From: an uncultured Bacillus sp. | Lineage (GTDB): Bacteria > Bacillota > Bacilli > Bacillales_B > DSM-18226 | Reading direction: 5' to 3' | Assembly: GCF_946478885.1 (NCBI RefSeq) | Contig: NZ_CAMLDX010000004.1 | Span: 18,888-82,887 of the forward strand | Length of the DNA: 64,000 nucleotides | Part shown: one piece after another, positions 38,056-46,624 of the stretch | Layout: every line of letters starts with the position of its first letter | How positions within the stretch are numbered: position 1 is the stretch's first letter | Notes under the pieces: generated by a model | Databases searched by the model: none | What the model saw: the letters and a program-made list of their open reading frames with translations, nothing else | What the model was told of the DNA's origin: nothing | Program-made: the position numbers and the translations under genes

Positions 38056-38381
38056 TAACCTCCAAATCCTCCCTTTGATCCAGTGCCGAAACCTGAGCTG
38101 CCTCCCTTAAAGGAACTGCTGCTTTTATACGTTTTATAGGATGAATCATTGTGCAAAGAGGTTTTCGAAGTATGGTATTTTCCTCCGTAATATGAATGAC
38201 CATAATGACTTGAGTACTCATCATCACATTCCCATACTCCGTCATCAGAATCCCACTCCCATTCATCACAGGAAGGATCATCAGGCCTCTCGGGCTGAGA
38301 CGATTCATTCGAGCAGTTCGTCATTGTGGCTATCACTGCTACGGAAACGATTCCTGTTAAAAGTAATTTCGTTTTTGACAA
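38055..38381 (-). CDS. Exported (lipo)protein with Ser/Gly-rich tail, partner of the ATP-grasp ligase
   Basis: 108 residues. The N-terminus is a signal peptide ending VAVIATMTNCSNESS; the Cys suggests lipidation but the lipobox (MTNC) is unusual. The middle is acidic with two cysteines (SCDEWEWDSDDGVWECDDE). The tail is rich in Ser, Tyr, Lys and Gly and ends GSSGFGTGSKGGFGG. A DUF1190 (YgiB/YjfM)-like protein next to a GSP-synthase-like gene is a known pairing; the similarity here is in architecture. It starts with TTG at 38381, with GAGGGGG 8 nt upstream. First gene of the operon. Confidence 0.7.
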   Translation of the reverse strand: MSKTKLLLTGIVSVAVIATMTNCSNESSQPERPDDPSCDEWEWDSDDGVWECDDEYSSHYGHSYYGGKYHTSKTSLHNDSSYKTYKSSSSFKGGSSGFGTGSKGGFGG

Positions 38382-38430
38382 AAGATTTCCCCCTCGTATG
38401 TTATGTTTAGGCCCATTTTTAAGAGCCCAT

Positions 38431-38646
38431 AATTTCCTACTAAAATATTACTTAGTTGAAGCCGCCAACTCAGTAAGAAGGCACATCCCCGAGTATCAAG
38501 AATACTACGCAAAGAAATACAAGGAAGTACCAAAACATCAGCACAAAAGAGCACTCGCTCTAAACGCAAGAAAATTTGTGCGTTTAGTCGATGCGCTACT
38601 ACGCAATCACCAAATTTACACGCCGAAAAGGAGCGTAAATATATGA
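38431..38646 (+). pseudogene. IS110-family transposase, C-terminal remnant
   Basis: The frame reads YYLVEAANSVRRHIPEYQ, then EYYAKKYKEVPKHQHKRAL and RKFVRLVDALLRNHQIYTP, which is the end of the IS110-family (Transposase_20) C-terminal domain. The N-terminal RuvC-like DEDD domain is missing, and the frame upstream is unrelated and lies across the start of the exported-protein gene. A small hairpin (CCAGTAAA ... TTTACTGG, 38679-38703) follows. A decayed element, not mobile. Confidence 0.75.
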
Positions 38647-38770
38647 CACATATGCGCTAATAAATCCTTTTAATCATTCCAGTAAATACCAACATTTTAC
38701 TGGTCTTGTTTAGTGCTGCCTTTTTTCAGATAGTTGATCCTTGATAACCAAATAACTAATTATTTTATGC

Positions 38771-38799
38771 TTGACATATTACCGCAGGTCTATTCTAAT
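38771..38799 (+). promoter_or_regulatory. Sigma-A promoter for the hypothetical gene at 38875
   Basis: TTGACA, a 17-base spacer and TCTAAT (5 of 6), 75 nt before the start codon. Confidence 0.65.
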
Positions 38800-38874
38800 A
38801 AAATTTTTTTATTTAGAATTTTTACATTCCGTTATATAGTATAAAGGAGAATTGCATGTTTGAGGAGTGAAATT

Positions 38875-39324
38875 ATGAAGAAATTGTCGACTTTAGAATA
38901 TCGCTTGAATGATGAAACAAACGAGTATCCAGCCATCTATCAATATCATAATCTGAATAATAGCGAAATATATTGCCGCAGAATCTGTGATTATTATATA
39001 AAAAACGGACATATTTTCCGCAAAACCTCTACTCTGCTTGAAGCAGACAAGTATGTTATTTATGTCGAAGAGGATTTTGAGGAAGAACTGTTTGACCTTA
39101 CCCCCGTATACAAACAAATCACGCTGGAAATCCGTTACTGTGAGGAAGATTCACCTCTTTTATATACATATGATTTAAAATCTCATGAAGATGCCTTTTC
39201 TTTTATGGGAAGCGATTATCTTCAAATAGGAAAGAATGAATATGAAATCATGGCAACGGAAATTGATGAAGACCGTTCAACCTATGTCCTGTATGTAACA
39301 GAAACTGGTTATGCCTTTGAATAA
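38875..39324 (+). CDS. Hypothetical protein
   Basis: Soluble 149-residue acidic protein, rich in Tyr and Glu, without signal or membrane segment. I do not recognise a family. Predicted strands recur (EIYCRRICDYYIKNG; ADKYVIYVEEDFEEE; ITLEIRYCEEDS; EYEIMATEIDEDRSTYVLYVTETGY). The ATG at 38875 follows GAGGAG with an 8-base gap, and a near-consensus sigma-A promoter lies upstream, so it is very probably expressed. It stands alone between an IS110 remnant and a MITE-like repeat, in a region that looks accessory. Confidence 0.7.
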   Translation: MKKLSTLEYRLNDETNEYPAIYQYHNLNNSEIYCRRICDYYIKNGHIFRKTSTLLEADKYVIYVEEDFEEELFDLTPVYKQITLEIRYCEEDSPLLYTYDLKSHEDAFSFMGSDYLQIGKNEYEIMATEIDEDRSTYVLYVTETGYAFE

Positions 39325-39532
39325 GAAACACGGGCTGTTCCGTCTCAGCCCTTCTTTCTCTTTATTTACTTTTCTGAATAATATCTCTATTCTTAAAATT
39401 AATCTATTTTGAATTTTCATTTTTTGTTATAATAGCATGGAAGACACTTTTATCTGCGATGCCGTGAAAGCGTTATCAAATGAGCAATGATTGATTTTGA
39501 AGACAGTAACAAAAGAAAGCCCTTTAAAGAAA

Positions 39533-39663
39533 GGCTGTGTTAAATCTTGTTGATAACCTTAAACCGCCTTATTTGTATGGGTTCACTACGTTACTCGTGC
39601 CGAGTAAAACCCGCTCACGCCATACACATGAGGCTAGTATCAACAATGAACGTTAACAGAGCC
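39533..39663. repeat. MITE-like element, family A, copy 1
   Basis: 131 bases with imperfect terminal inverted repeats. The left end is GGCTGTGTTAAATCTTGTTG and the right end, inverted, is GGCTCTGTTAACGTTCATTG, both followed by TTGATA-like bases. An inner inverted pair TGTATGG/CCATACA makes the element foldable over its length. No coding capacity. The same ends recur at 44825-45009. Confidence 0.65.
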
Positions 39664-39786
39664 TAAAAAAAAGTGCCTAATTATTATTGGCACCGTGTTA
39701 AGTCATATTTCTCCCAAATCCCTGTTTACTGGATCAATCAGCTATTTTCTTTAATAAAATGGTCAGTGAATCCCATTTTTCCATAA

Positions 39787-39954
39787 TCAATTAGCAATTT
39801 TTCTTGTCACATTGGATTCATGCTGGATAAATAATCTTCTTCTCGGTCGTTTTTTGAATTTAATGTAGAAATGTCCATCGTACGCTTTGAAAAATCTTAA
39901 CCCAACCAATTTGAATGGAGTATTAATTTCCCTCATCCCCATAATAACTTTCAC
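39787..39954 (-). CDS. Small basic hypothetical protein (55 residues)
   Basis: GTG start at 39954 with AAGGAG 9 nt upstream, then a 55-codon frame MKVIMGMREINTPFKLVGLR, FFKAYDGHFYIKFKKRPRR and a tail ending RKIAN. Composition is that of a real protein: aromatic-rich with a strongly basic middle (KFKKRPRRR). I do not know the family. A nucleic-acid-binding role would suit the charge but is speculation. It lies alone in a 970-base stretch between a hypothetical gene and acsA. Confidence 0.5.
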   Translation of the reverse strand: MKVIMGMREINTPFKLVGLRFFKAYDGHFYIKFKKRPRRRLFIQHESNVTRKIAN

Positions 39955-40225
39955 GTTATTACACTCCTTTTTATATTTATATATGTGATAAATATCACTA
40001 TTATATCGTAAAACTATTTATTTTAAAAATATTATTTTCATAATATGAAATTATTTAAATTATTTTTCAATATTAAATAATAATTTATTTTTTCCTGATT
40101 CTAATCATTTATAAAAAATGTCTAACCACTGTTAGTATATAGCAAATTCTCCCTATTCTAATTTTTCTGAATTTAGTATATTGGTACGAATTATCAAAAT
40201 CTTTTAAAGAATATTAAAAAAACTA
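39955..40225. other. Very AT-rich upstream region of acsA
   Basis: Runs of A and T with several AATAT/ATTTA tracts and no ORF. It may act as an UP element or bent DNA ahead of the acsA promoter. Nothing else seen. Confidence 0.4.
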
Positions 40226-40255
40226 TTGTTATAGAATATGTTTTTATCTTATAAT
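40226..40255 (+). promoter_or_regulatory. Likely sigma-A promoter of acsA
   Basis: TTGTTA, an 18-base spacer and a perfect TATAAT, 43 nt before the acsA start, in AT-rich surroundings. Confidence 0.55.
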
Positions 40256-40297
40256 CTGTTGTATAACATTATTTCAATAATCTTAGGAGGCAAATAA

Positions 40298-42019
40298 ATG
40301 AAACCAGCACTAGAACAAATCACAATTAACACGATTGATCAAAACGCAAATCTTTCAAACTATGATGAAGCTGTCAATGAGATGAATTGGAAAAATGTTG
40401 AACAGCATTTTACATGGTCTAAAACCGGGAATGTAAATATGGTATATGAAGCGATTGACCGCCATGTAGACGAAGGAAGAGGCAACAAAAAGGCTTTCAT
40501 TTATTGTGACAGCAATCGAAATGAAGAATATACGTTTTCAAATTTACAATCTTTATCATGCCGTTATGCAAACGGGTTGCGCTCATATGGGATCGAAAAA
40601 GGTGATCGGGTATTTATTTTCATGCCTCGTAGCCCAGAACTATACATCTCTATGCTTGGTATTATCAGAATCGGGGCCATTGCGGGGCCAATGTTCGAAG
40701 CGTTCATGGAGGAAGCTGTTAAAGATAGATTGTTAGACAGCGGAGCAAAAGCTGTTGTTACAACCCCTGAGCTTTTACACAGAATTCCGGTTGATGAATT
40801 GCCTGACTTACAATACGTTATTGTCGTTGGTGCAGAGGAAAAAACAGCTGATTATCAAATTTTATATAAAGATTTAATGGAAAATTCAGACGATTATACA
40901 ATTGAATGGGTTGACCGTGAAGATGGAATGCTACTTATTTACACTTCGGGATCAACAGGAAAGCCAAAAGGAGTATTGCAGGTGCATGATGCCATGATGC
41001 ATCAATATCTTTCTGGAAAATGGGTATATGATCTGCATGAGGACGATGTGTATTGGTGTACTGCAGACCCTGGTTGGGTAACCGGAACTTCTGCCGGTAT
41101 GTGGTCACCTTGGTTAAACGGGGTAACCAATGTTCTTCGTGGGGGACGATTCAGTGCTGAAGAGTGGTTTGAAACGTTGGAAAGATACAAGGTATCCGTA
41201 TGGTTCAGCGCCCCAACAGCTTTCCGGATGCTGATGAGCAACAGCAACGAATTGCCAAAAAAATATGACCTTTCTAATCTGCGCCATGTATTATCTGCAG
41301 GTGAACCATTAAATCCTGAGGTCATTCGCTGGGGAATTGACACGTTGAACTTGCGCATTCATGATAACTGGTGGATGACTGAAACCGGTTCTGCAATTTG
41401 TGCAAACTTCCGCTGCAACCCAATTCGTCCGGGTTCAATGGGCAAGCCACTTCCAGGTATTACAATTAGTATCATTGATGATGACGGGGACGAACTACCG
41501 CCAAATACAATGGGAAATCTAGCTATTAAACCAAAATGGCCGGCAATGGTTCGAACGATTTGGAACAATCCTGAACGATATGAACAATATTTCTTAAACG
41601 GATGGTTCGTGACTGGTGACTCAGCTTACATGGATCCTGACGGATATTTCTGGTTTGAAGGTCGTGTTGATGACGTCATTAATACATCTGGTGAACGTGT
41701 TGGACCATTTGAAGTAGAGAGCAAACTCGTAGAGCATCCTGCTGTGGCAGAGGCCGGGGTTATTGGAGTACCGGATCCTGTTCGCGGCGAAATCATTAAA
41801 GCCTTTATAACATTGCGTCCTGGCTATACTGAAAACCCTGAATTATTAACGGAAATCCGTAATTTTGTTAAAACAAAGCTTGCTGCTCATGCTGCTCCCC
41901 GCCTATTTGAAGTACGTGAAACGATGCCGAAGACACGTTCTGGCAAAATTATGCGTCGCGTATTAAAAGCTTGGGAGCTTGGGCTGCCAACTGGCGACTT
42001 GTCTACGATGGAAGACTAA
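40298..42019 (+). CDS. acsA: Acetyl-CoA synthetase
   Basis: AMP-forming acetate--CoA ligase of the short Bacillus AcsA type, 573 residues. Adenylation core motifs are LLIYTSGSTGKPKGVLQ (ATP-binding), NWWMTETGSAI, and GWFVTGDSAYMDPDGYFWFEGRVDD. The C-terminal PKTRSGKIMRR contains the lysine that AcuA-type acetylation switches off in related enzymes. AGGAGG ribosome site. It stands alone with its own promoter and is followed by a family B repeat. Its neighbours are the PHA genes, which use the acetyl-CoA it produces; co-regulation is not shown. Confidence 0.9.
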   Translation: MKPALEQITINTIDQNANLSNYDEAVNEMNWKNVEQHFTWSKTGNVNMVYEAIDRHVDEGRGNKKAFIYCDSNRNEEYTFSNLQSLSCRYANGLRSYGIEKGDRVFIFMPRSPELYISMLGIIRIGAIAGPMFEAFMEEAVKDRLLDSGAKAVVTTPELLHRIPVDELPDLQYVIVVGAEEKTADYQILYKDLMENSDDYTIEWVDREDGMLLIYTSGSTGKPKGVLQVHDAMMHQYLSGKWVYDLHEDDVYWCTADPGWVTGTSAGMWSPWLNGVTNVLRGGRFSAEEWFETLERYKVSVWFSAPTAFRMLMSNSNELPKKYDLSNLRHVLSAGEPLNPEVIRWGIDTLNLRIHDNWWMTETGSAICANFRCNPIRPGSMGKPLPGITISIIDDDGDELPPNTMGNLAIKPKWPAMVRTIWNNPERYEQYFLNGWFVTGDSAYMDPDGYFWFEGRVDDVINTSGERVGPFEVESKLVEHPAVAEAGVIGVPDPVRGEIIKAFITLRPGYTENPELLTEIRNFVKTKLAAHAAPRLFEVRETMPKTRSGKIMRRVLKAWELGLPTGDLSTMED

Positions 42020-42049
42020 TAACCAATATTGTCCATCTAAAAATGTTTT

Positions 42050-42161
42050 TTTCCATAAGGTGCTAGGTATCCACCATGTATCCATATCCACGCAGATGAT
42101 GTAAAGTGATATACAGTACAGGATGGTGGTGCCTGGCACCCTTTCTTTTGGAACAGCTCCC
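42050..42161. repeat. Dispersed palindromic repeat, family B, copy 1
   Basis: About 110 bases beginning TCCATAAGGTGCTAGG and ending GGTGGTGCCTGGCACC then TTTTGGAACAGC. The outer arms pair with each other. The copy at 46625-46744 shares the ends, an internal AAAGTGATA and the TTTTGGAACAGC border. It is located just after the acsA stop. Confidence 0.6.
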
Positions 42162-42285
42162 TTGTCCCCTATATTGCCAGTCAATGAATACTGAACGTTA
42201 GACAAAAAAGGCCAAGTTTTCCTTGGCCGAATGATGTTTATCTCCTTTCACGATGGCATAGCAGCAGGGTGAAGATGTGGGGAAT

Positions 42286-43026
42286 TTATATAACAGCGCC
42301 TCCATCAATGCTAATGACAGCTCCTGTAATGAAGGAAGCTTCATCGGAAGCTAGATAGGCATAGCCGTTTGCAATATCCTCCGGGTGTCCCATCCTTTTC
42401 AGCGGAGATTTATTCTTCATTATTTCCAATACTTTTTCGGGCATTTTTTTCGTCATGGCAGTAGCGATAAATCCAGGAGCAATGGCGTTTACACGAATCC
42501 CATATTTTCCGAGCTCTCTGGCCCATGTCTTCGTCATTCCATTTATACCGAATTTTGATGCTGCATAGTTTGTCTGACCGAAATTCCCATAAAGACCAAC
42601 GACTGAAGATGCATTTAAAATGACCCCGCTTTGCTGCTCGATCATTATCTTTGCTGCAGACTGCCCAACATTAAATACGCCTTTCAGATTAACGTCGATT
42701 ACCCTGTCCCATTGCTCCTCCGTCATCTTGACAAGCTGTGCATCCTGGGTAATTCCTGCGTTATTAATGACAACATCGACCCGACCAAATTGTGCAACAG
42801 TATCATTTATAAATTGTTCAACTTGTTCTCTTTTCGTGACATCTGCTTCAAACCCAATCGCTTCCCCTCCCAATCTTTGAATGTCCAATACCGTGCGGTC
42901 TACTTCTCCTTGCTTGAGATCTACAATCACGACCTTAGCACCTTCCAAGATAAATTTCTTTGCCGTCACTTCACCAATTCCACCTGAAGCACCAGTAATA
43001 ATCGCTACTTTATCTTTTAATCTCAT
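42286..43026 (-). CDS. phaB: Acetoacetyl-CoA / 3-oxoacyl-ACP reductase
   Basis: Short-chain dehydrogenase of 246 residues that reduces acetoacetyl-CoA to (R)-3-hydroxybutyryl-CoA for PHA synthesis. Motifs: [13 protein letters not shown] (NADP-binding), NNAG, catalytic Ser in NASSVVG, and YAASK. Sequence alone cannot separate PhaB from FabG; the call rests on the phaP-phaQ-phaR-phaC neighbours. In B. megaterium phaB lies between phaR and phaC, but here it lies downstream of phaP on the minus strand. The operon partner phaP ends 414 bases upstream, so phaB may have its own promoter. Confidence 0.82.
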   Translation of the reverse strand: MRLKDKVAIITGASGGIGEVTAKKFILEGAKVVIVDLKQGEVDRTVLDIQRLGGEAIGFEADVTKREQVEQFINDTVAQFGRVDVVINNAGITQDAQLVKMTEEQWDRVIDVNLKGVFNVGQSAAKIMIEQQSGVILNASSVVGLYGNFGQTNYAASKFGINGMTKTWARELGKYGIRVNAIAPGFIATAMTKKMPEKVLEIMKNKSPLKRMGHPEDIANGYAYLASDEASFITGAVISIDGGAVI

Positions 43027-43439
43027 TTACATTTCACCTCATTAGTTTTTTTCAAAACATCATTAAAATCAGAAATAAGGGAAATTAGTTGGAATAAGCA
43101 GCATACTATTCTTTATTAAACGCGCCATAGAAAGATTCGGATTAAGACACTTATAGGTTCACGAGAAGGATGTGAGAGGTAAATTGGAGTAATAAACAGT
43201 TTGATATGCAGTGCAGCGACCAGCGCATGGTAACATATTTGCGGGCATTTTTCTTGTATTCCCTTTCAAAAATAATAAAGAGAATACACAAAAGAAAAAC
43301 AGGGTAAGGAAAGCAGCCTGGCATAATTCGGATTCAACCACAAAAGATTGATTTCGGGATCCATTATATTACTGTATCCCTCAAAATATCCGCATTAGTT
43401 GCTGCAGGGCGCCTCCTTTTCTGTTAAAAGAGTGAATGA
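43027..43439. other. Gap between phaP and phaB
   Basis: 413 bases. I see no ORF with a ribosome site, no clear terminator and no repeat. It probably holds the phaB promoter. Confidence 0.4.
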
Positions 43440-43946
43440 TTATTTCGATTGTAATGCATATGGTTTAAATAAGCTAAATTGAGATTGTTTGATTTGTTCA
43501 AGAACATCTTCATATACTTTTGTAAGCTCTTCACGAGCTTTCTTTTGTTGTTCTAACGTATCAATATATGTCTTTTCAAATTGATCACGTGAATTTAATA
43601 AAATATCGAAAGACGCTTTTCCTGGAAGAAAGGCAATGGTTTGCGACTTATGACTGATATCTTCAATTTTATTTAACAGCTCGGAATAGTTTTGTCCGCC
43701 GACTTCTTTTTGACCTTTTGCCAAAAGCTCTTCAAGATTCTCTTTCCAATCCGTTGCCAACTTTTTAGAATTTTCTTCAAATTGAAGATACTGATCACGT
43801 GTTCCTTGAATCCATTCCTTCTGACTCTTAATGACTTGCAGGGATCTTTGCTCGATTTCTTCAAGCAACTTAAATTGGTTTAACCATCCTTTGCAAAATA
43901 CATCGACTACATTTTCAGCCTTTAGATCTTCTTTTCTTACAGCCAT
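43440..43946 (-). CDS. phaP: Phasin PhaP (PHA granule-associated protein)
   Basis: 168-residue, highly charged, helical protein without Trp-rich globular core or membrane segment, matching the Bacillus phasins that coat poly-hydroxyalkanoate granules. Long amphipathic helices (residues about 20-80 and 95-150; EEIEQRSLQVIKSQKEWIQG, QKKAREELTKVYEDVLEQI) are visible. Start ATG 43946 with GGAGGG a few bases upstream; a TTG at 43958 overlaps that motif. It is directly downstream of phaQ on the same strand, as in B. megaterium. Confidence 0.85.
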   Translation of the reverse strand: MAVRKEDLKAENVVDVFCKGWLNQFKLLEEIEQRSLQVIKSQKEWIQGTRDQYLQFEENSKKLATDWKENLEELLAKGQKEVGGQNYSELLNKIEDISHKSQTIAFLPGKASFDILLNSRDQFEKTYIDTLEQQKKAREELTKVYEDVLEQIKQSQFSLFKPYALQSK

Positions 43947-44085
43947 ATTACCCTCCAAATTAATTTATTTTTCTTTTTATAAGGTCTCTTTTGACCTTTA
44001 TATAAAAACTTGAACATTTGCCAAAACATCAACAGGTTCTGACAAATGTTAAGTTTCACAAAAAAATTTGTGCGGATCTAAGAGG

Positions 44086-44514
44086 TTAATTTTTTTCGTT
44101 ATTTTCTTCTTTCTTGGCTGTAAATCCTGATGCTCCAAAGAATGAACTGTACATGTTAAAAAATTGCTGCAGGATTTTTTGATACTGTTCAAGCGACCCT
44201 GCCCAAATATCCAAATATTGCTCCCCGGCAGAAGTGATTGAATAAATTCGTTTTGCGGGGCCTGTGGAGGTTGTGTCCCATACTGAAGTGACCAACTCAT
44301 CCTTTTCCAACTGTCTTAGAATGCGATAGAAGTTTCCTTGATCAATTGAGTGAAAGCCAAATTGAGTCAGCTTCTGCATCAATTCATAGCCGTGTGCATT
44401 CCAATTTTTGAGAAGCAATAGCAGTACTGGAATAAGTAAATTTTTTGGTGTACTGACTACATTGTCCGTTGCTTTTTTGTCTTGTTTTTCATTTTTGGCT
44501 ACCAATACTATCAC
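44086..44514 (-). CDS. phaQ: PhaQ, PadR-like regulator of PHA synthesis
   Basis: About 140 residues with a PadR-type winged helix (LLIPVLLLLLKNWNAHGYELMQKL, then YRILRQLEKDELVTSVWDTTSTG). In B. megaterium PhaQ represses phaQ-phaP and responds to PHA. The start is uncertain: GTG at 44514, or TTG at 44505 with AGGTGA nearby. The N-terminal extension before LIPVL is Lys/Asp-rich. phaP follows by 139 bases. Divergent from phaR; an imperfect inverted repeat around 44521-44557 might be its operator. Confidence 0.82.
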   Translation of the reverse strand: MIVLVAKNEKQDKKATDNVVSTPKNLLIPVLLLLLKNWNAHGYELMQKLTQFGFHSIDQGNFYRILRQLEKDELVTSVWDTTSTGPAKRIYSITSAGEQYLDIWAGSLEQYQKILQQFFNMYSSFFGASGFTAKKEENNEKN

Positions 44515-44520
44515 CTACAG

Positions 44521-44557
44521 ATATGTGTATGACTGATATATGTAATTTACACCTATA
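44521..44557. promoter_or_regulatory. Possible PhaQ operator
   Basis: Imperfect inverted repeat ATATGTGTA ... TACACCTATAT just upstream of phaQ. PadR-type repressors bind such dyads. Weak evidence; no footprint data. Confidence 0.3.
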
Positions 44558-44824
44558 TGCTTTGATTGTCAACTGCTTTATTTTAAAATATATAATTATT
44601 TAATAAATTCATACCATTCTATCTATTATTGACAACATTTGCAGCTACTATGGACAGACCTTGTCTAACGATAGGGAATGACAAAGGAATTTTGTGTTTT
44701 TTTTTATGACTATTTCTTGCACATTTTGCTTACTATTACAGTAGTGTGAATGTTTTTTTGGCTGTGTGAAACGTCATTCATGCTCACACATCTATTTCAT
44801 TTTTATTTAGCATTTGCTTTTTCT

Positions 44825-45009
44825 AGCTCTGTTAAACATAGTTGTTGATTTCCTTTTGAGGGGGACTTCGCTTTCCATAGCCGGTCGACGGACCTGCCTA
44901 GCACAATTCCTTCAGGATCTCGTTTGTCGCGCTTTTTCCGCAGAAGTATCATGCCATCTGCACCCATCAACAAGTTCATTCAATCAACAATGCTTTTTAA
45001 CACAGCCCT
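44825..45009. repeat. MITE-like element, family A, copy 2
   Basis: 185 bases inserted between phaQ and phaR. The left end is AGCTCTGTTAAACATAGTTG followed by TTGATTTCC, and the right end, inverted, begins GGGCTGTGTTAAAAAGCATT. Both match the ends of the copy at 39533-39663. The interior is GC-richer than its surroundings. No gene. Confidence 0.65.
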
Positions 45010-45039
45010 TAAAAAAACAAATATTAGGAGATGAATTAA

Positions 45040-45450
45040 TTGACACAACAATCATTGTTCGATCCGTTTGCATTTTGGAAGTCTTGGTATGACAGAACCG
45101 AAACACATTTAAGCGATCTGATTAATGAAACATTGCATAAGGAGTCATTTGCCCAATGGATGGGGCAGCTGCAAAGTGGAATTCTATCCTACCAGAAAAT
45201 GCTTAATAGAACAGCCGATATATATTTAAAACAATTGAATATGCCCACGCGTGATGAAATTTCAAATATTGCTTCGCTCATTATTCATGTTGAAGAAAAA
45301 CTTGAAAACCTTGACGAGAAGGTTGAAGATGAGCTGCTGGATAACTCTTTGACAAAAGAAGTAAATCACTTGAAAAACAGCGTCTCCAAATTAGAAAAAA
45401 AAATAGATCAATTTCTAACCATTATGTTGCAAGAAAAAATAGAAAAGTAA
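45040..45450 (+). CDS. phaR: PhaR subunit of the class IV PHA synthase
   Basis: Essential partner of PhaC in class IV (Bacillus) synthases. 136 residues: SLFDPFAFWKSWYDRTE at the N-terminus, a central helical region (FAQWMGQLQSGILSYQKMLNR), and a C-terminal coiled coil (HVEEKLENLDEKVEDELL ... LKNSVSKLEKKIDQFL). TTG start with AGGAG 9 nt upstream. phaC follows after 51 bases; phaB, usually in between, is missing here. Directly preceded by a family A repeat. Confidence 0.88.
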   Translation: MTQQSLFDPFAFWKSWYDRTETHLSDLINETLHKESFAQWMGQLQSGILSYQKMLNRTADIYLKQLNMPTRDEISNIASLIIHVEEKLENLDEKVEDELLDNSLTKEVNHLKNSVSKLEKKIDQFLTIMLQEKIEK

Positions 45451-45501
45451 CTTGTCTTCTTATAAATCATAAATTCACAAATATATAAGGGGGTATAATC
45501 G

Positions 45502-46590
45502 ATGACATTTTCTTCTACAAATGATTTAGAGACATTAATGGAAACGTTGCCAGGAAATTATCAAAAGGAGATTAAACGATATAAAAGAGTCTACAATGTT
45601 CTCACTACAGATCCGGAACCGAAGGTAGGGCAAACACCGAAAGAGGTCATTTGGACAAAAAATAAGGCAAAACTATACCGTTACCAGCCATCTAAGCTTA
45701 AAACAAATAAAGTTCCGATTCTAATGATTTATGCCTTGATCAACAAACCTTATATTCTTGATTTAACACCTGGCAGCAGCCTGATTGAATATTTGACGGA
45801 TAAAGGACATGATGTATATTTGCTCGATTGGGGTACACCGGGGTATGAGGATCGACATATGAAGATTGATGATTACGTCATGGACTACATCCCCCGCGCC
45901 GTAAAAAAAGTCCTCCGTATCTCAAAAACCAATGAAATTTCTATGTTTGGCTATTGTATCGGTGGAACCTTAACGGCAATATTTGCCGCACTGCATCCAC
46001 ACGTTCCAATACGGAATATCATATTTTTAACAAGTCCTTTTGATTTTTCAAATGCCGGCCTTTATACAAAATGGGTTGATGAACGTTATTTTAAGTTAGA
46101 TCAAATGGTAGATACATTAGGAAATATTCCTCCTGAAACAATTGATTTTGGAAATAAACTATTAAAGCCGCTCGTCAATTATATCGGACCTTATGTCACG
46201 CTTGCTGACCGGGCTGACAATGAAGATTTTATTAAAAACTGGTCGCTTATGCAGAAGTGGGTCAAGGACGGAGTTCCATTCCCAGGGGAAGCATATAGAC
46301 AATGGATTGGGGAATTTTACCAAAAAAATAAACTAATCAAAGATGAATTATCCATTCGGGGACAGCAAGTGAAGTTAAGCAATATTAAAGCAAATGTGTT
46401 AAATATTGCAGCAGATAGAGATCATATTGCCATTCCAGAACAAACTGAGAAATTAATGGACATTATTTCTAGTAAAGACAAAACCTTTAAGCTGATTCCT
46501 GCCGGACATGTTTCGGTCTCGGTTGGAAGAAGTGCTGTCAAGCATACCTATCCATTAGTTGAGAAATGGATAACTGCACACTCAAAATAA
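45502..46590 (+). CDS. phaC: PHA synthase class IV, catalytic subunit
   Basis: Polymerises (R)-3-hydroxyacyl-CoA into poly-hydroxyalkanoate. 362 residues, normal for class III/IV. The lipase-like box GYCIGG holds the nucleophile C152; the other triad members are D307 (AADRDHIA) and H336 (PAGHVSVSVG). Ribosome site AAGGGGG. It forms a complex with PhaR encoded just upstream. A family B repeat follows the stop codon. Confidence 0.94.
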   Translation: MTFSSTNDLETLMETLPGNYQKEIKRYKRVYNVLTTDPEPKVGQTPKEVIWTKNKAKLYRYQPSKLKTNKVPILMIYALINKPYILDLTPGSSLIEYLTDKGHDVYLLDWGTPGYEDRHMKIDDYVMDYIPRAVKKVLRISKTNEISMFGYCIGGTLTAIFAALHPHVPIRNIIFLTSPFDFSNAGLYTKWVDERYFKLDQMVDTLGNIPPETIDFGNKLLKPLVNYIGPYVTLADRADNEDFIKNWSLMQKWVKDGVPFPGEAYRQWIGEFYQKNKLIKDELSIRGQQVKLSNIKANVLNIAADRDHIAIPEQTEKLMDIISSKDKTFKLIPAGHVSVSVGRSAVKHTYPLVEKWITAHSK

Positions 46591-46624
46591 CTACCTGCAT
46601 GAATGGATTGTTATCCAGTAAAGA

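Noticed and set aside
38042..38308. 88-codon minus-strand frame overlapping the exported-protein gene
   Set aside because: An alternative frame of the exported-protein gene; no ribosome site, and the Gly-tailed frame is better supported.
42286..43026. Calling the SDR gene plain fabG
   Set aside because: Sequence cannot exclude it, but the phaP-phaQ-phaR-phaC context makes phaB more likely.
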